Shown in pieces: positions 49,925-58,492 of a DNA stretch of 64,000 nucleotides. The DNA comes from Thermodesulfatator indicus DSM 15286 (GTDB lineage Bacteria; Desulfobacterota; Thermodesulfobacteria; Thermodesulfobacteriales; Thermodesulfatatoraceae). A model generated the notes under the pieces. The model had not been told where the DNA came from. It did no database searches and saw nothing but the letters and a program-made list of their open reading frames with translations. The DNA lies in assembly GCF_000217795.1 (NCBI RefSeq), contig NC_015681.1:1417244-1481243 (forward strand), read 5' to 3'. Numbering within the stretch: position 1 is the first letter of the stretch; the number at the start of each line of letters is the position of its first letter. Both the position numbers and the translations under genes were made by a program.

Positions 49925-50845
49925 ATGTGGCATCTGATTCAGAAGAGCCTTTTAGGCCGTAAGCTAGAAAAATACAATATTAGAAGTGAAGCATCTTTTT
50001 TTGAAGAAGTTTTTAAGCCCCAGAGGGGTTTGTTCTCTGAAGAGGACCAAAAAAAGTTGAGACAAGCTACGGTGGCTATCGCTGGTTTAGGTGGTGTAGG
50101 TGGTACCCATCTTGTATCCCTTATTCGTACCGGGGTAGGGCGTTTTAAACTAGCTGAATTTGACGTCTTTGAGCCTCGAAATATCAGTCGCCAATATGGA
50201 GCAAGGGTAGACACTTTAGGACGCCCCAAAGGCGAAGTGATGCTTGAAGAGGCCTTTCGCCTAAATCCTTTTCTTCAAATTGAATACTACAAAGAAGGTA
50301 TTACCCCTGAAAACATAGATGCTTTTTTAGATGGAGTTGATGTGGTGCTAGATGGGGTGGAATTTTTCGCTGTAGAGGCCAGAAAACTTCTCTATGATAC
50401 TGCTAGAGCCAAAAAAATTCCTTTGATTACCGCTGGCCCTTTAGGTTTTAGTGCCTCTTTGTTGATTTTTGATCCAGAAAAAAGCCCATCCTTTGATGAA
50501 TATTTTGCCATAAAGCCAGATATGTCACCTGTGGAAAAAGCTATACTTTTTGCCTTGGGGTTGGCTCCTAAGCCAATTTTTTTGAGATATATCGATTTTA
50601 AAAGTTTAAATCTCAAAGCTGGCCAAGGCCCAGCCTCAGTAATTGCCTGTTACTTATGTAGTGCTTTAGCCGCTATGGAAGCTGTGAGAATAATTTTAGG
50701 CCGTCCGGGTCTAAAGCCAGTTCCTCATTATCTTCAGATAGATCTTTATCTTAGGAAGCTCTATGAAGGTTATCTAAAAAAAGGCAATAGGAGTGCTACC
50801 CAAAGGCTCAAATTCTTTTTTCTTAAAAAGAAACTCGGGCTTTAA
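49925..50845 (+). CDS. ThiF/MoeB/HesA-family adenylating protein
   Basis: A 306-aa E1-like protein. The nucleotide-binding motif is AIAGLGGVGGTHLVSLIRTGVGRF, with conserved Arg/Asn-bearing NISRQYGARVDTLGRPKGEV and DVVLDGVEFF. The family adenylates the C-terminus of small ubiquitin-like sulfur carriers or peptides. The two zinc CxxC motifs of MoeB/ThiF are not seen; only one Cys pair (CYLC) occurs. No carrier protein gene is adjacent, so the substrate is unknown. ATG 49925 with AAAAGGGG upstream is chosen. It is convergent with the UPF0280 gene. Confidence 0.82.
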   Translation: MWHLIQKSLLGRKLEKYNIRSEASFFEEVFKPQRGLFSEEDQKKLRQATVAIAGLGGVGGTHLVSLIRTGVGRFKLAEFDVFEPRNISRQYGARVDTLGRPKGEVMLEEAFRLNPFLQIEYYKEGITPENIDAFLDGVDVVLDGVEFFAVEARKLLYDTARAKKIPLITAGPLGFSASLLIFDPEKSPSFDEYFAIKPDMSPVEKAILFALGLAPKPIFLRYIDFKSLNLKAGQGPASVIACYLCSALAAMEAVRIILGRPGLKPVPHYLQIDLYLRKLYEGYLKKGNRSATQRLKFFFLKKKLGL

Positions 50846-50850
50846 ATATT

Positions 50851-51591
50851 TTAGACATTTATGGATACGAATTCTATAGCTTTTCCTTGAGCGAAAAGCT
50901 TATCATTGAGGATACAAACCACACCTAATGCCTGGGGAAGACTTTTTAGAGCTTTTTTGAGTTTTTTGAAGTCTTTAGGGGTATTAACCATATTTCCGAG
51001 GGCTGTAGCACAGGCGTCAGCTAAAGCTGTATCTTTAGCTATTACACAAAGGGCATCGGCTTTACCCAGGCTTAGACTGTGGCCTACTGTGCCTGAAGAG
51101 GTACAAACTCCGCAAGGCATAAGGTCTTTTTTTATGCGTAATCCTAATTTACCTGAAAGGGGAGAGTTCCCGGCCCAGATAGCTACGGTGGCATTATTTT
51201 TTAAAGCCAGATAGATATCACCACCATTTTCAACTACCACTTCGCTGGTGAAGCCTAAATTTATGAGTTTTTCTCCAACTTCCTGGGCAACAGCACCAGC
51301 TACCGCCGCCATAGGCCCTACGCCTGCTATTTTGCCGGCTTTTAGCATTTTTTGAATGATAGAGGGCGCCTCTGGATCAAAAGGCAAGGGCTTTAGGCTT
51401 TTTAAAAATTGTGGGTTTTTGATTATGTAATTTTCAAGCTCTTGGCGAATAGTATAAAGTATTTCCAGGGTTTTTTGGGAAAGGTCTTTTTCAGCAAGTA
51501 TTAAAAGATCAGATTCCTTTAAAACCACGCGAAAAGGTATAAGCCTTTGGGCACCAATGTAAGTACGATAATCTCTTATTTCAAAATTCAT
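50851..51591 (-). CDS. UPF0280 family protein (ApbE-like fold)
   Basis: A 246-aa protein of the UPF0280 family, structurally related to the FAD:protein FMN transferase ApbE. Visible blocks are AGVGPMAAVAGAVAQEVGE, VVVENGGDIYLALK, LMPCGVCTSSGTVGHSLSLGKADALCVIA and ADACATALGNMV. Function in bacteria and archaea is unproven; sulfur and methanogenic organisms commonly encode it. It is divergent from kdsA with under 40 bp between the starts. Confidence 0.85.
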   Translation of the reverse strand: MNFEIRDYRTYIGAQRLIPFRVVLKESDLLILAEKDLSQKTLEILYTIRQELENYIIKNPQFLKSLKPLPFDPEAPSIIQKMLKAGKIAGVGPMAAVAGAVAQEVGEKLINLGFTSEVVVENGGDIYLALKNNATVAIWAGNSPLSGKLGLRIKKDLMPCGVCTSSGTVGHSLSLGKADALCVIAKDTALADACATALGNMVNTPKDFKKLKKALKSLPQALGVVCILNDKLFAQGKAIEFVSINV

Positions 51592-51629
51592 ATGACATTA
51601 GAATAGAAGTAAGCTAAAATACAAAAACA

Positions 51630-52472
51630 ATGCCAAAGATTAATATCGTAAAAATAGCAGATTTCCAAGTGGGAGGGGCAACGCCTCTTCTAATTGCTGG
51701 TCCGTGTGTGCTTGAAGATTTAGACATAGCCCTTGAGTGTGCTCGTTTTATGAAAGAGGTCGCCCAAAAAGCTGGTTTTAATTATATTTTCAAGGCTTCT
51801 TTTGATAAGGCCAACCGCACTTCTCTCTCTTCTTATCGTGGTCCAGGGCTTGAAAAGGGTCTGGCTATGTTAGAGCAAGTCAAAAAGGAAGTAGGTGTGC
51901 CGGTTATCTCTGATATCCATGAGCCCTGGCAGGCAGAACCTGCGGCTGAAGTGTTAGATATTATTCAGATTCCGGCTTTTCTTTGTCGTCAAACGGACTT
52001 AATATTAGCTGCTGCTCGCACTGGCCAGCCTGTAAACATAAAAAAAGGCCAGTTCGTTTCTCCCTGGGATATGTATTACGCCGTTGAAAAAGCCCGCGGA
52101 GCTGGGGCCCAGGGAATCATTCTTACTGAGAGGGGTTATACCTTTGGCTATCGTAATCTCGTGGTAGATATGCGAGCTTTTCCTATTATGCGTAATTTTG
52201 GTGTTCCGGTGGTTTTCGATGCCACCCATAGCGTTCAGCTTCCAGGTGGTGCTGGTGGGGCTTCTGGAGGTGAACGAGAGTTTGTTGCTCCGCTTGCGAG
52301 AGCGGCTGTTGCCGTGGGAGTTGACGGCATTTTTATGGAGGTTCATCCTGAGCCGAAAAAGGCCCTCTGTGATGGGCCTAATTCTTTACCCCTCGAGGAG
52401 GCCAAAGGGCTCCTTATGATCCTTAAAGAGATATACGAGGTGATACGGAAAAATGATATCCTTTCCCCCTGA
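51630..52472 (+). CDS. kdsA: 3-deoxy-D-manno-octulosonate 8-phosphate synthase
   Basis: A 280-aa aldolase that joins PEP and arabinose 5-phosphate to make Kdo-8-phosphate for lipopolysaccharide. Landmarks are IAGPCVLEDLDIALE, KASFDKANRTSLSSYRGPGLEKG, IQIPAFLCRQTDL, the NIKKGQF motif and DATHSVQLPGG. The Cys of GPC is consistent with a metal-dependent type. It is first in the long Kdo/LPS-export/rpoN operon and overlaps kdsC by 20 nt. Confidence 0.97.
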   Translation: MPKINIVKIADFQVGGATPLLIAGPCVLEDLDIALECARFMKEVAQKAGFNYIFKASFDKANRTSLSSYRGPGLEKGLAMLEQVKKEVGVPVISDIHEPWQAEPAAEVLDIIQIPAFLCRQTDLILAAARTGQPVNIKKGQFVSPWDMYYAVEKARGAGAQGIILTERGYTFGYRNLVVDMRAFPIMRNFGVPVVFDATHSVQLPGGAGGASGGEREFVAPLARAAVAVGVDGIFMEVHPEPKKALCDGPNSLPLEEAKGLLMILKEIYEVIRKNDILSP

Positions 52473-53010
52473 AGTACTGGAAAAAGCTGCTAAGATTAAG
52501 CTTTTACTCCTTGATGTGGATGGTATCCTCACTGACGCTCGAATCATAATTGACGAGTCAGGTCGTGAAATAAAACATTTCTGTGTACGCGATGGCATGG
52601 GAATAAAGCTTTTGCAAATAGCGGGTCTAGAAGTTGGTCTTCTTTCAAGTCGCATCTCGCAGCCTGTTTCTCATCGAGCCCAGGAGCTGGGGATAGATAT
52701 GATCTTTCAAGGAGAAAAAGACAAGCTTTCCCTTTATGAAAAAATTAAAGAGGAAAAATCCTTGTCAGATCAAAATATTGCCTTCATGGGGGATGATTGG
52801 GTAGATATTCCGGTTCTGGCGAAGGTAGGGCTTGCCGTTACTGTACCTGAGGCCTGGCCACCAGTTAAGGATTACGCCCATTATGTTACGCAAAATTCAG
52901 GTGGGCATGGAGCAGTGCGTGAAGTTTGTGATCTCCTGCTCAAGTCCCAGGGGAAATGGGAGGAAGTATTAAGGTGTTTCGCTCCTTCTGCGCCTGTGTG
53001 TTCTTTTTAA
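52453..53010 (+). CDS. kdsC: 3-deoxy-D-manno-octulosonate 8-phosphate phosphatase
   Basis: A 185-aa HAD phosphatase, C0 type without cap. The nucleophile motif is LLLDVDGILTD; GLLSSRISQPVSHRAQELGI and FMGDDWVDIPVLAKVGLAV are motifs II/III/IV. It removes the phosphate from Kdo-8-phosphate made by KdsA. It overlaps kdsA and lptC, consistent with one transcript. Confidence 0.95.
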   Translation: MISFPPEVLEKAAKIKLLLLDVDGILTDARIIIDESGREIKHFCVRDGMGIKLLQIAGLEVGLLSSRISQPVSHRAQELGIDMIFQGEKDKLSLYEKIKEEKSLSDQNIAFMGDDWVDIPVLAKVGLAVTVPEAWPPVKDYAHYVTQNSGGHGAVREVCDLLLKSQGKWEEVLRCFAPSAPVCSF

Positions 53011-53552
53011 TATTTCTGGCTGCTTGCACTCAGCAGGTGAAAAGAACTCCAAATAATGCCTTGCTTGAATCTCAGAGAGGCCAAAAAGTTCATAAACCCG
53101 AAGAGATAAAACGAATTCCTGAGGGGCTGAGAAAGGAGCCAACGGTAGAGATTAAAAAGCTTTATTACGTGATTTATGAACAAGAAAAACTGAAATGGAA
53201 GATATGGGCCGAACAAGCCAAAATGTATAATGGAGAAAGAATAAAACTTTTTAAACTAAAGATTTGTGCGAATCCTAAGGAAGGTTTTTGTATTACCGCT
53301 GAAAAGGGAGATTACGATTCCAAGGCGGGAAAATTTGTTTTTAGCGATAACGTCCACCTTACGACTAAAAATAAAGGGGAGCTTTTTACCTCTTACTTGG
53401 AATATTTAACCGAAGAAGATATTTTGACTACCTCTGCTCAAGTCAGGATAATAAAAAAAGGTTTGGTTATAAAAGGAAAAGGGCTTTTATATGACTTAAA
53501 AGCCGGTCACATGAAAGTACTTAAACAGACCAAGGTGAAGATAGATGCTTAA
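52974..53552 (+). CDS. lptC: LPS export periplasmic protein LptC (putative lipoprotein)
   Basis: A 192-aa protein with a hydrophobic N-terminal segment ending in a lipobox (FFLIFLAAC), so it may be lipid-anchored, unlike the helix-anchored E. coli LptC. The domain has beta-jellyroll strands in repeats (KLKWKIWAEQAKMY..., CITAEKGDYDSKAGKFVFSDNVHLTT). It moves lipopolysaccharide from LptBFG to LptA. Starts with GTG 52974 behind GGGAGG; an ATG at 52956 is an alternative. It overlaps kdsC and lptA. Confidence 0.87.
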   Translation: MFRSFCACVFFLIFLAACTQQVKRTPNNALLESQRGQKVHKPEEIKRIPEGLRKEPTVEIKKLYYVIYEQEKLKWKIWAEQAKMYNGERIKLFKLKICANPKEGFCITAEKGDYDSKAGKFVFSDNVHLTTKNKGELFTSYLEYLTEEDILTTSAQVRIIKKGLVIKGKGLLYDLKAGHMKVLKQTKVKIDA

Positions 53553-54003
53553 AAAATGGTTTTTATTGCTAATTTTTATCCTTTTATGGGGATCTCTGGC
53601 CTTAGCCAAAGAGCCTGTATCCATAAAAGCTGACCACATGGAAGTTCTTGAAAAAGAAAATAAAGTAATATTTACCGGTCACGTAGTAGCTCAAAAAAAG
53701 GATTTCACCATCTATGCAGATAAACTCGTAGTTTTTTATCATCTTGTTAACGGAAAAAGAGAGGTAAAAAAGATCGAGGCCACAGGAAAAGTAAAAATAA
53801 AACGGGGTGAGCTTATAGCTAGTGCCCAAAAAGCCACTTATTTTCGCGACAAAGACATTTTAGTTTTAGAAGGTTCCCCTGAGGTGTGGCAGGGCGATAA
53901 TACAGTTAGGGGTTCTCGTATAGTAATTTATCTGTCTGAAGATCGCTATGTTGCGGAGTCTGCTCCTTCAGAAAGGGCTGAAGCTATTCTTTTTGTGGAT
54001 TAA
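53545..54003 (+). CDS. lptA: LPS transport periplasmic protein LptA
   Basis: A 152-aa protein with a signal peptide (LKKWFLLLIFILLWGSLALA) and an OstA/LptA jellyroll: PVSIKADHMEVLEKENKVIFTGHVVAQKKDFTIYADKLVV, EATGKVKIKRGELIASAQKATYF. It bridges LptC and LptD in lipopolysaccharide transport. It overlaps lptC by 8 nt and precedes lptB. Confidence 0.93.
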   Translation: MLKKWFLLLIFILLWGSLALAKEPVSIKADHMEVLEKENKVIFTGHVVAQKKDFTIYADKLVVFYHLVNGKREVKKIEATGKVKIKRGELIASAQKATYFRDKDILVLEGSPEVWQGDNTVRGSRIVIYLSEDRYVAESAPSERAEAILFVD

Positions 54004-54007
54004 GCCT

Positions 54008-54736
54008 ATGGCCAAGACATTAAAAGCAAAAAATTTATGCAAGCGTTTTGGGAAACGCGAAGTAGTAAAGGGAGTTTCCTTAGAAGTGTCCACTCAGCAA
54101 GTGGTTGGACTCCTTGGTCCCAACGGAGCAGGGAAAACCACCACCTTTTATATGGTTTGTGGTCTCTTGCCTGTGGATGACGGCAAAGTTTTTTTAGATC
54201 AAAAAGAAATTACCCAGTTGCCTATACATCAGCGGGCCTGGGAGGGGATAGTTTATCTTCCCCAGGAACCTTCGGTTTTTAGACGCTTGACAGTGGCGGA
54301 AAACATTCTTCTAGTTTTAGAGATTTTAAAAATTCCTCGAAAAGAAAGAAAAAAAAGGCTTGATGATCTGCTAGAAAGCTTTGGCCTAACTTCCTTAAAA
54401 GATCAAAAGGCCTATGCTTTATCAGGTGGAGAAAGGAGACGGGTAGAAATCATGAGGGCGCTGGCGAGGGAGCCAGAATTTTTGCTTTTAGATGAGCCCT
54501 TTGCTGGTATAGATCCCATTGCTGTGGCGGATTTAAAAGAAATTATTAAAAATCTTAAACAAAGAGGTTTAGGAATACTTATTTCTGATCATAATGTCAG
54601 AGAAACCTTGCTAGTTTGTGATTTTGCCTATATTGTAGCTGACGGCCAAGTCATTGCTTCAGGGAAACCCGAAGAAATAGCAGAAAATCCCTTAGCGCGT
54701 GAGTTGTACTTGGGCAAAGATTTTAGGTTAAACTAA
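54008..54736 (+). CDS. lptB: LPS export ABC transporter ATP-binding protein LptB
   Basis: A 242-aa ABC ATPase with GPNGAGKTTTFYM, YLPQEPSVFRRLTVAENI, signature LSGGERRRVEIMRAL, Walker B FLLLDEPFAGIDP and the H-loop SDHNVRE. It powers lipopolysaccharide extraction from the inner membrane. ATG 54008 starts the conserved N-terminus (KAKNLCKRFGKREVVKGVS); the frame is open upstream but overlaps lptA. rpoN follows at 4 bp. Confidence 0.96.
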   Translation: MAKTLKAKNLCKRFGKREVVKGVSLEVSTQQVVGLLGPNGAGKTTTFYMVCGLLPVDDGKVFLDQKEITQLPIHQRAWEGIVYLPQEPSVFRRLTVAENILLVLEILKIPRKERKKRLDDLLESFGLTSLKDQKAYALSGGERRRVEIMRALAREPEFLLLDEPFAGIDPIAVADLKEIIKNLKQRGLGILISDHNVRETLLVCDFAYIVADGQVIASGKPEEIAENPLARELYLGKDFRLN

Positions 54737-54740
54737 AAAT

Positions 54741-56183
54741 ATGGCGTTAGAACTTAGACAACAAGTAAAACTAACTCAACAATTAATATTGACTCCACAA
54801 TTGCAGCAGGCCATAAAGCTGCTGCAATTGAACCGCCTTGAACTCGAACAGGTCATTCGTCAGGAAATAGAACAAAATCCCGTTTTAGAACAAGTAGAAC
54901 TGGAAACAAAAACTATATCCCTAGAAGACATTTCCTCTGAAGTAAAAGTTGATGGTGAGGTAACCTTAGCCTCGGAAAGCCCCCTTGGAGCAGAAGCAGT
55001 CAAGGAGTTTGACTGGGAAGCTTATTTCCAAGATACAGGTAGCTCTTATCCCAGTTTTGCCTTTGAAGAAAAAGAAGCCCAGGACTATGAAAGGCGGCTT
55101 TCTAAGCCAGAAAATCTGGTTTCTCACCTGCTTTGGCAGCTCTATCTTTCAGACTTTACCGAAAAAGAACGAGAAATCGGAGAATATATTATCGGTAACC
55201 TAGATGAAAGAGGCTATCTTTCTCTAGAGATCTCCGAGATAGCGGGTGATTTAGGTGTTTCTCAAGAAGCTGTTCTTAGCGTCTTAAAGAAGATTCAATT
55301 TTTTGATCCCGTAGGTGTAGCTTCCCGAGATTTAAGAGAATGCCTTTTGGTTCAATTAGAACATCTTGGTCTTACAGGTACTCTTGCAGAAAAAATAGTC
55401 AGAGATCACCTTAAACTCCTTGAAAATAATAATTTATCTCAGCTGGCCAAAATTTTAGGTGTGACTGTTGATGATGTAGAAGCAGCGATAGAGATAATTC
55501 GTAATCTTGAACCACGTCCAGCGCGGAACTATGCCGATACCGAACCGCAGTACATAGAACCTGACGTAGAAGTATTCAAAGAGGGTGATGAGTGGATTGT
55601 GCGGCTGGTTGACGAAGATTACAGCCGTTTAAAAATAAGTCCTTATTATCGTAAACTTCTTCAAGATCCTACTACTCCTTTAGAGGTTAAGCAGTATATT
55701 CAAAAGAAGCTCAAAGCTGCTACCTGGTTTATCAAAAGCATAGAACAGCGCAATAGAACTCTGCTCAAGGTTTCAGAAAGTATTATGCGCTTTCAGCGGG
55801 ATTTTTTAGAAAAGGGTGTGGTAGGCCTAAAACCATTAACTTTAAAAGAAGTGGCCCTCGATGTGGATCTGCATGAGTCCACTGTCAGCCGGGTGACTAC
55901 TGGTAAGTATATTGATACTCCTCACGGGCTTTTTGAGCTTAAATACTTTTTTTCCTCTGGTTATAAAAGCGCCTCTGGAGAGGAAGTAGCTTCTGAGACA
56001 GTAAAACAATATATAAGAGAAATTATTGCCCAGGAGGATCCTAAAAGACCTTACAGTGATCAGAAAATTTCAGATATTTTAAGGCAGAAGTACGACATAA
56101 AGATTGCTAGGCGAACAGTGGCCAAGTATCGCGATCAGATGGGTATACTTCCTGCCAGCAGGCGTAAAAACAAAATAAAGTAA
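54741..56183 (+). CDS. rpoN: RNA polymerase sigma-54 factor
   Basis: A 480-aa sigma factor with the Gln/Leu-rich region I (LRQQVKLTQQLILTPQLQQAIKLLQ), an acidic region II, the core-binding and HTH region (LHESTVSRVTTGKYIDTPHGLFELKYFFSSG) and the RpoN box near the C-terminus (ARRTVAKYRDQMGI). It directs polymerase to -24/-12 promoters and needs an enhancer-binding AAA+ activator. Two candidate targets are in this window (22695-22709 and 40719-40733). Confidence 0.98.
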   Translation: MALELRQQVKLTQQLILTPQLQQAIKLLQLNRLELEQVIRQEIEQNPVLEQVELETKTISLEDISSEVKVDGEVTLASESPLGAEAVKEFDWEAYFQDTGSSYPSFAFEEKEAQDYERRLSKPENLVSHLLWQLYLSDFTEKEREIGEYIIGNLDERGYLSLEISEIAGDLGVSQEAVLSVLKKIQFFDPVGVASRDLRECLLVQLEHLGLTGTLAEKIVRDHLKLLENNNLSQLAKILGVTVDDVEAAIEIIRNLEPRPARNYADTEPQYIEPDVEVFKEGDEWIVRLVDEDYSRLKISPYYRKLLQDPTTPLEVKQYIQKKLKAATWFIKSIEQRNRTLLKVSESIMRFQRDFLEKGVVGLKPLTLKEVALDVDLHESTVSRVTTGKYIDTPHGLFELKYFFSSGYKSASGEEVASETVKQYIREIIAQEDPKRPYSDQKISDILRQKYDIKIARRTVAKYRDQMGILPASRRKNKIK

Positions 56184-56192
56184 GGAGGCTTT

Positions 56193-56723
56193 ATGCAAAT
56201 TAACATTACTTTTAGGCATCTCGATTCTTCTCCAGGTTTGAAAGAATACGTCAATAAACGTATCTCCAAATTGGCTAAATATTTTAACGGTCCTGTTGAG
56301 GCAAACGTTATTCTTAAGGCGGAGAAATTTCGCCAACAGGCAGAGGTAAGCATTGTAGGTGATGGCTTTAATATCAACGGCAAAGAAGAGACTGGAGATA
56401 TGTATGAAGCCATAGACCTGGTAGTGGCCAAGCTTGAGACCCAGATTAAAAAACTTCGCGAAAAGAGAAAAGGCCGCAAGAAAGGAACTACTAAGGAATT
56501 TGAAGTAGCTTCTATAGTTGCTGAAGAAGCTTCTGAAGAAGGGCCTGAAATAGAAGTTGAAAGGGTTTTTGTAAAGCCTATGTCTGTAGAAGAGGCCCTT
56601 GAACAAATTAAAACCACCGGCAAAGATTTTTTGATTTTTAACAATTCTGAAACAGATTCGGTAAGTGTTCTTTATAAAAAAGGAGAAAATAGATATGTTC
56701 TGGTATTACCAGAGCTTTCGTAA
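56193..56723 (+). CDS. hpf: Long-form ribosome hibernation promoting factor
   Basis: A 176-aa protein with an N-terminal HPF/RaiA domain (NITFRHLDSSPGLKEYVNKRISKLAKYF, AEVSIVGDGFNINGKEETGDMYEAIDLVVAKLETQIKK), a linker, and a C-terminal domain (VFVKPMSVEEALEQIKTTGKDFLIFNNSETDSVSVLY) that dimerises ribosomes into 100S particles. It belongs to the rpoN-hpf-ptsN-rapZ block typical of Proteobacteria. A short terminator-like hairpin follows. Confidence 0.96.
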   Translation: MQINITFRHLDSSPGLKEYVNKRISKLAKYFNGPVEANVILKAEKFRQQAEVSIVGDGFNINGKEETGDMYEAIDLVVAKLETQIKKLREKRKGRKKGTTKEFEVASIVAEEASEEGPEIEVERVFVKPMSVEEALEQIKTTGKDFLIFNNSETDSVSVLYKKGENRYVLVLPELS

Positions 56724-56728
56724 GCAAG

Positions 56729-56750
56729 AAGGCCCCATAGGGGCCTTTAA
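56729..56750 (+). terminator. Weak terminator/attenuator hairpin between hpf and ptsN
   Basis: GGCCCC / GGGGCC stem with a 3-base loop and a short TTT. It lies between hpf and ptsN, so it may only attenuate read-through. Confidence 0.5.
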
Positions 56751-56765
56751 AAACTAAAGGAAGCT

Positions 56766-57224
56766 ATGAAAATTAGAGATTTATTGCTCGAAAATTGTTT
56801 TTTTACGGATGTCAATGTTAAGGATAAATGGCAATTTTTTAAAGAGATATCAGCGTGTATTGCTAAAGAAGTAGGGCTTTCGCCTGAAAAGATAGAAGAA
56901 GCGCTGGTAGAAAGAGAAAAACTGGGGACCACTGCTGTAGGTGGGGGGATTGCTATTCCTCATAGTCGGGTAGAAGGCCTAGAGAAAATAGTTATTGCCG
57001 CGGCTATTTCTAGAAAAGGTCTTGATTTTGAAGCATTAGATAAAAAGCCAGTCTATCTCATATTTGTAGTCCTTGCTCCTGAAAACGAATCTTCTCTTTA
57101 CCTTAAGACCTTAGCTCAGCTTGCCCGAATACTTAAACAAGAACAAGTCAAAAAAAGGCTGCTTGAGGCCAAAGATATTCAGGAGTTTAAAAAGGTTCTC
57201 GCCGAAATTGACTACGAATATTAA
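56766..57224 (+). CDS. ptsN: PTS IIA-like nitrogen regulatory protein PtsN
   Basis: A 152-aa EIIA-Ntr protein. The phosphorylated histidine is His66 in GGGIAIPHSR. Conserved LVEREKLGTTAVG and VVLAPENESSLYLKTLAQLARIL are present. It takes part in the nitrogen PTS that links metabolism with sigma-54 regulation. No HPr or enzyme I gene is in the window. It overlaps the start of rapZ. Confidence 0.95.
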   Translation: MKIRDLLLENCFFTDVNVKDKWQFFKEISACIAKEVGLSPEKIEEALVEREKLGTTAVGGGIAIPHSRVEGLEKIVIAAAISRKGLDFEALDKKPVYLIFVVLAPENESSLYLKTLAQLARILKQEQVKKRLLEAKDIQEFKKVLAEIDYEY

Positions 57225-58098
57225 AAGAAAAATTCAGACAGTTATCATTACCGGTCTTTCCGGGTCGGGTAAAAGTACGGCCTTGCGGGCTTTTGAAGAT
57301 TTAGGTTTTTTCGGGGTTGATAACCTACCAGTAGAGCTTTTACCTGCTTTTTTAGAGATAAAAAGCAAACAAATTCAGAGTAACCTTAATCTGCGTTTTG
57401 CTTTAGTAATGGACGTAAGAGAAGAGGGGTTTGTTAGGAGCCATCGAGAGATATTCCAGCGGGTAAAGAAAGAAGGCTATCATCTGGAAATATTATTTTT
57501 AGAAGCCAGTGACGAAGTGCTTGTTTCGCGATTTTCACAAACAAGAAGGCCTCACCCTTTAGCTCCCAAGCTTCCTTTGCTGGAAGCCCTGAAGTTAGAG
57601 AGAGAAATTATGGCCGAAGTAAAAGAATTTGCTGATGTGGTTATCGATACATCAAATTTCAATGTTCACCAGTTAAGGAGAGAAATAAAAGAGCGTTTTG
57701 GCCCTCGCCATGATCTTTCTTCTCTTCTGGTGCATTTAATTTCCTTTGGGTTTAAATACGGTGTGCCCCCTGAGGCTCATTTACTTTTTGACGTGCGCTT
57801 TTTACCCAACCCATATTTTGAACCTTCTTTGAAACCTCTTTCGGGATTAGAACCCGCTGTTAGGGATTACGTTTTAAGACAAGAAGAGACAAAACAATTT
57901 TTGGCCCTATCAGAGCAATATCTTAAGTTTCTTATACCTCAATACGAACGTGAAGGAAAAACTTACTTGGTGGTAGCGATAGGTTGTACTGGAGGGCGTC
58001 ATCGTTCGGTAGCTATTGCTCAAGAAATAGGCCTCATGGTAAAGGAATGGGGTTGGGAGACGATTATTTCTCATCGTGATTTGGAAAAGGAGGCCTGA
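57208..58098 (+). CDS. rapZ: RNase adapter / nucleotide-binding protein RapZ
   Basis: A 296-aa P-loop protein (YvcJ/RapZ family) with Walker A TGLSGSGKST. An N-terminal kinase-like domain includes DVREEGFVRSH, RFSQTRRPHPLA, and the C-terminal domain has SFGFKYGVPPEAHLLFDVRFLPNP and IGCTGGRHRSVAIAQ. In E. coli it controls small-RNA decay in amino-sugar synthesis. Start TTG 57208 is chosen because it gives the family N-terminus; the frame remains open further upstream inside ptsN. Confidence 0.93.
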   Translation: MTTNIKRKIQTVIITGLSGSGKSTALRAFEDLGFFGVDNLPVELLPAFLEIKSKQIQSNLNLRFALVMDVREEGFVRSHREIFQRVKKEGYHLEILFLEASDEVLVSRFSQTRRPHPLAPKLPLLEALKLEREIMAEVKEFADVVIDTSNFNVHQLRREIKERFGPRHDLSSLLVHLISFGFKYGVPPEAHLLFDVRFLPNPYFEPSLKPLSGLEPAVRDYVLRQEETKQFLALSEQYLKFLIPQYEREGKTYLVVAIGCTGGRHRSVAIAQEIGLMVKEWGWETIISHRDLEKEA

Positions 58099-58099
58099 T

Positions 58100-58492
58100 A
58101 TGACGGGAATTATTATTGCCGGTCATGGGAGATTACCAGAAGAACTGGTTACCATTGGCGCTTTTATCCTAGGTAAGATTGAAAATGTTGAGCCTATTTC
58201 TATAGATCCTTCTGAACCAGCTAGCAAAATACACGATGATCTGGCTAAACTTATTAAAAAAACAGACCAAGGCCAGGGGATTGTAATTCTTACCGATCTT
58301 TTTGGAGGAACCCCTTCAAATATAGCTCTCTCTTTTTTAAAGCCGGGGTATATCGAGGTGGTCTCTGGTGTTAACCTTCCTATGTTGATAAAGGCGGTAC
58401 AAAATCAAGACAAAACACCTTCAGAGCTTGCCCAAATATTAGTAGAAGCTGGCCGCAAGGCAATTAACCAAGCTTCAGAAATTTTGTCTTAA
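58100..58492 (+). CDS. PTS EIIA component, mannose family
   Basis: A 130-aa mannose-type EIIA domain. The phosphorylated histidine is His9 (IIIAGHGRLPEEL). Family block ILTDLFGGTPSNIALSF and IEVVSGVNLPMLI are present. ATG 58100 has AAAGGAGG before it. No IIB, IIC or IID partners are adjacent, which suggests a regulatory rather than transport role, as in many Desulfobacterota. It follows rapZ directly and precedes rimI by 0 bp. Confidence 0.93.
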   Translation: MTGIIIAGHGRLPEELVTIGAFILGKIENVEPISIDPSEPASKIHDDLAKLIKKTDQGQGIVILTDLFGGTPSNIALSFLKPGYIEVVSGVNLPMLIKAVQNQDKTPSELAQILVEAGRKAINQASEILS

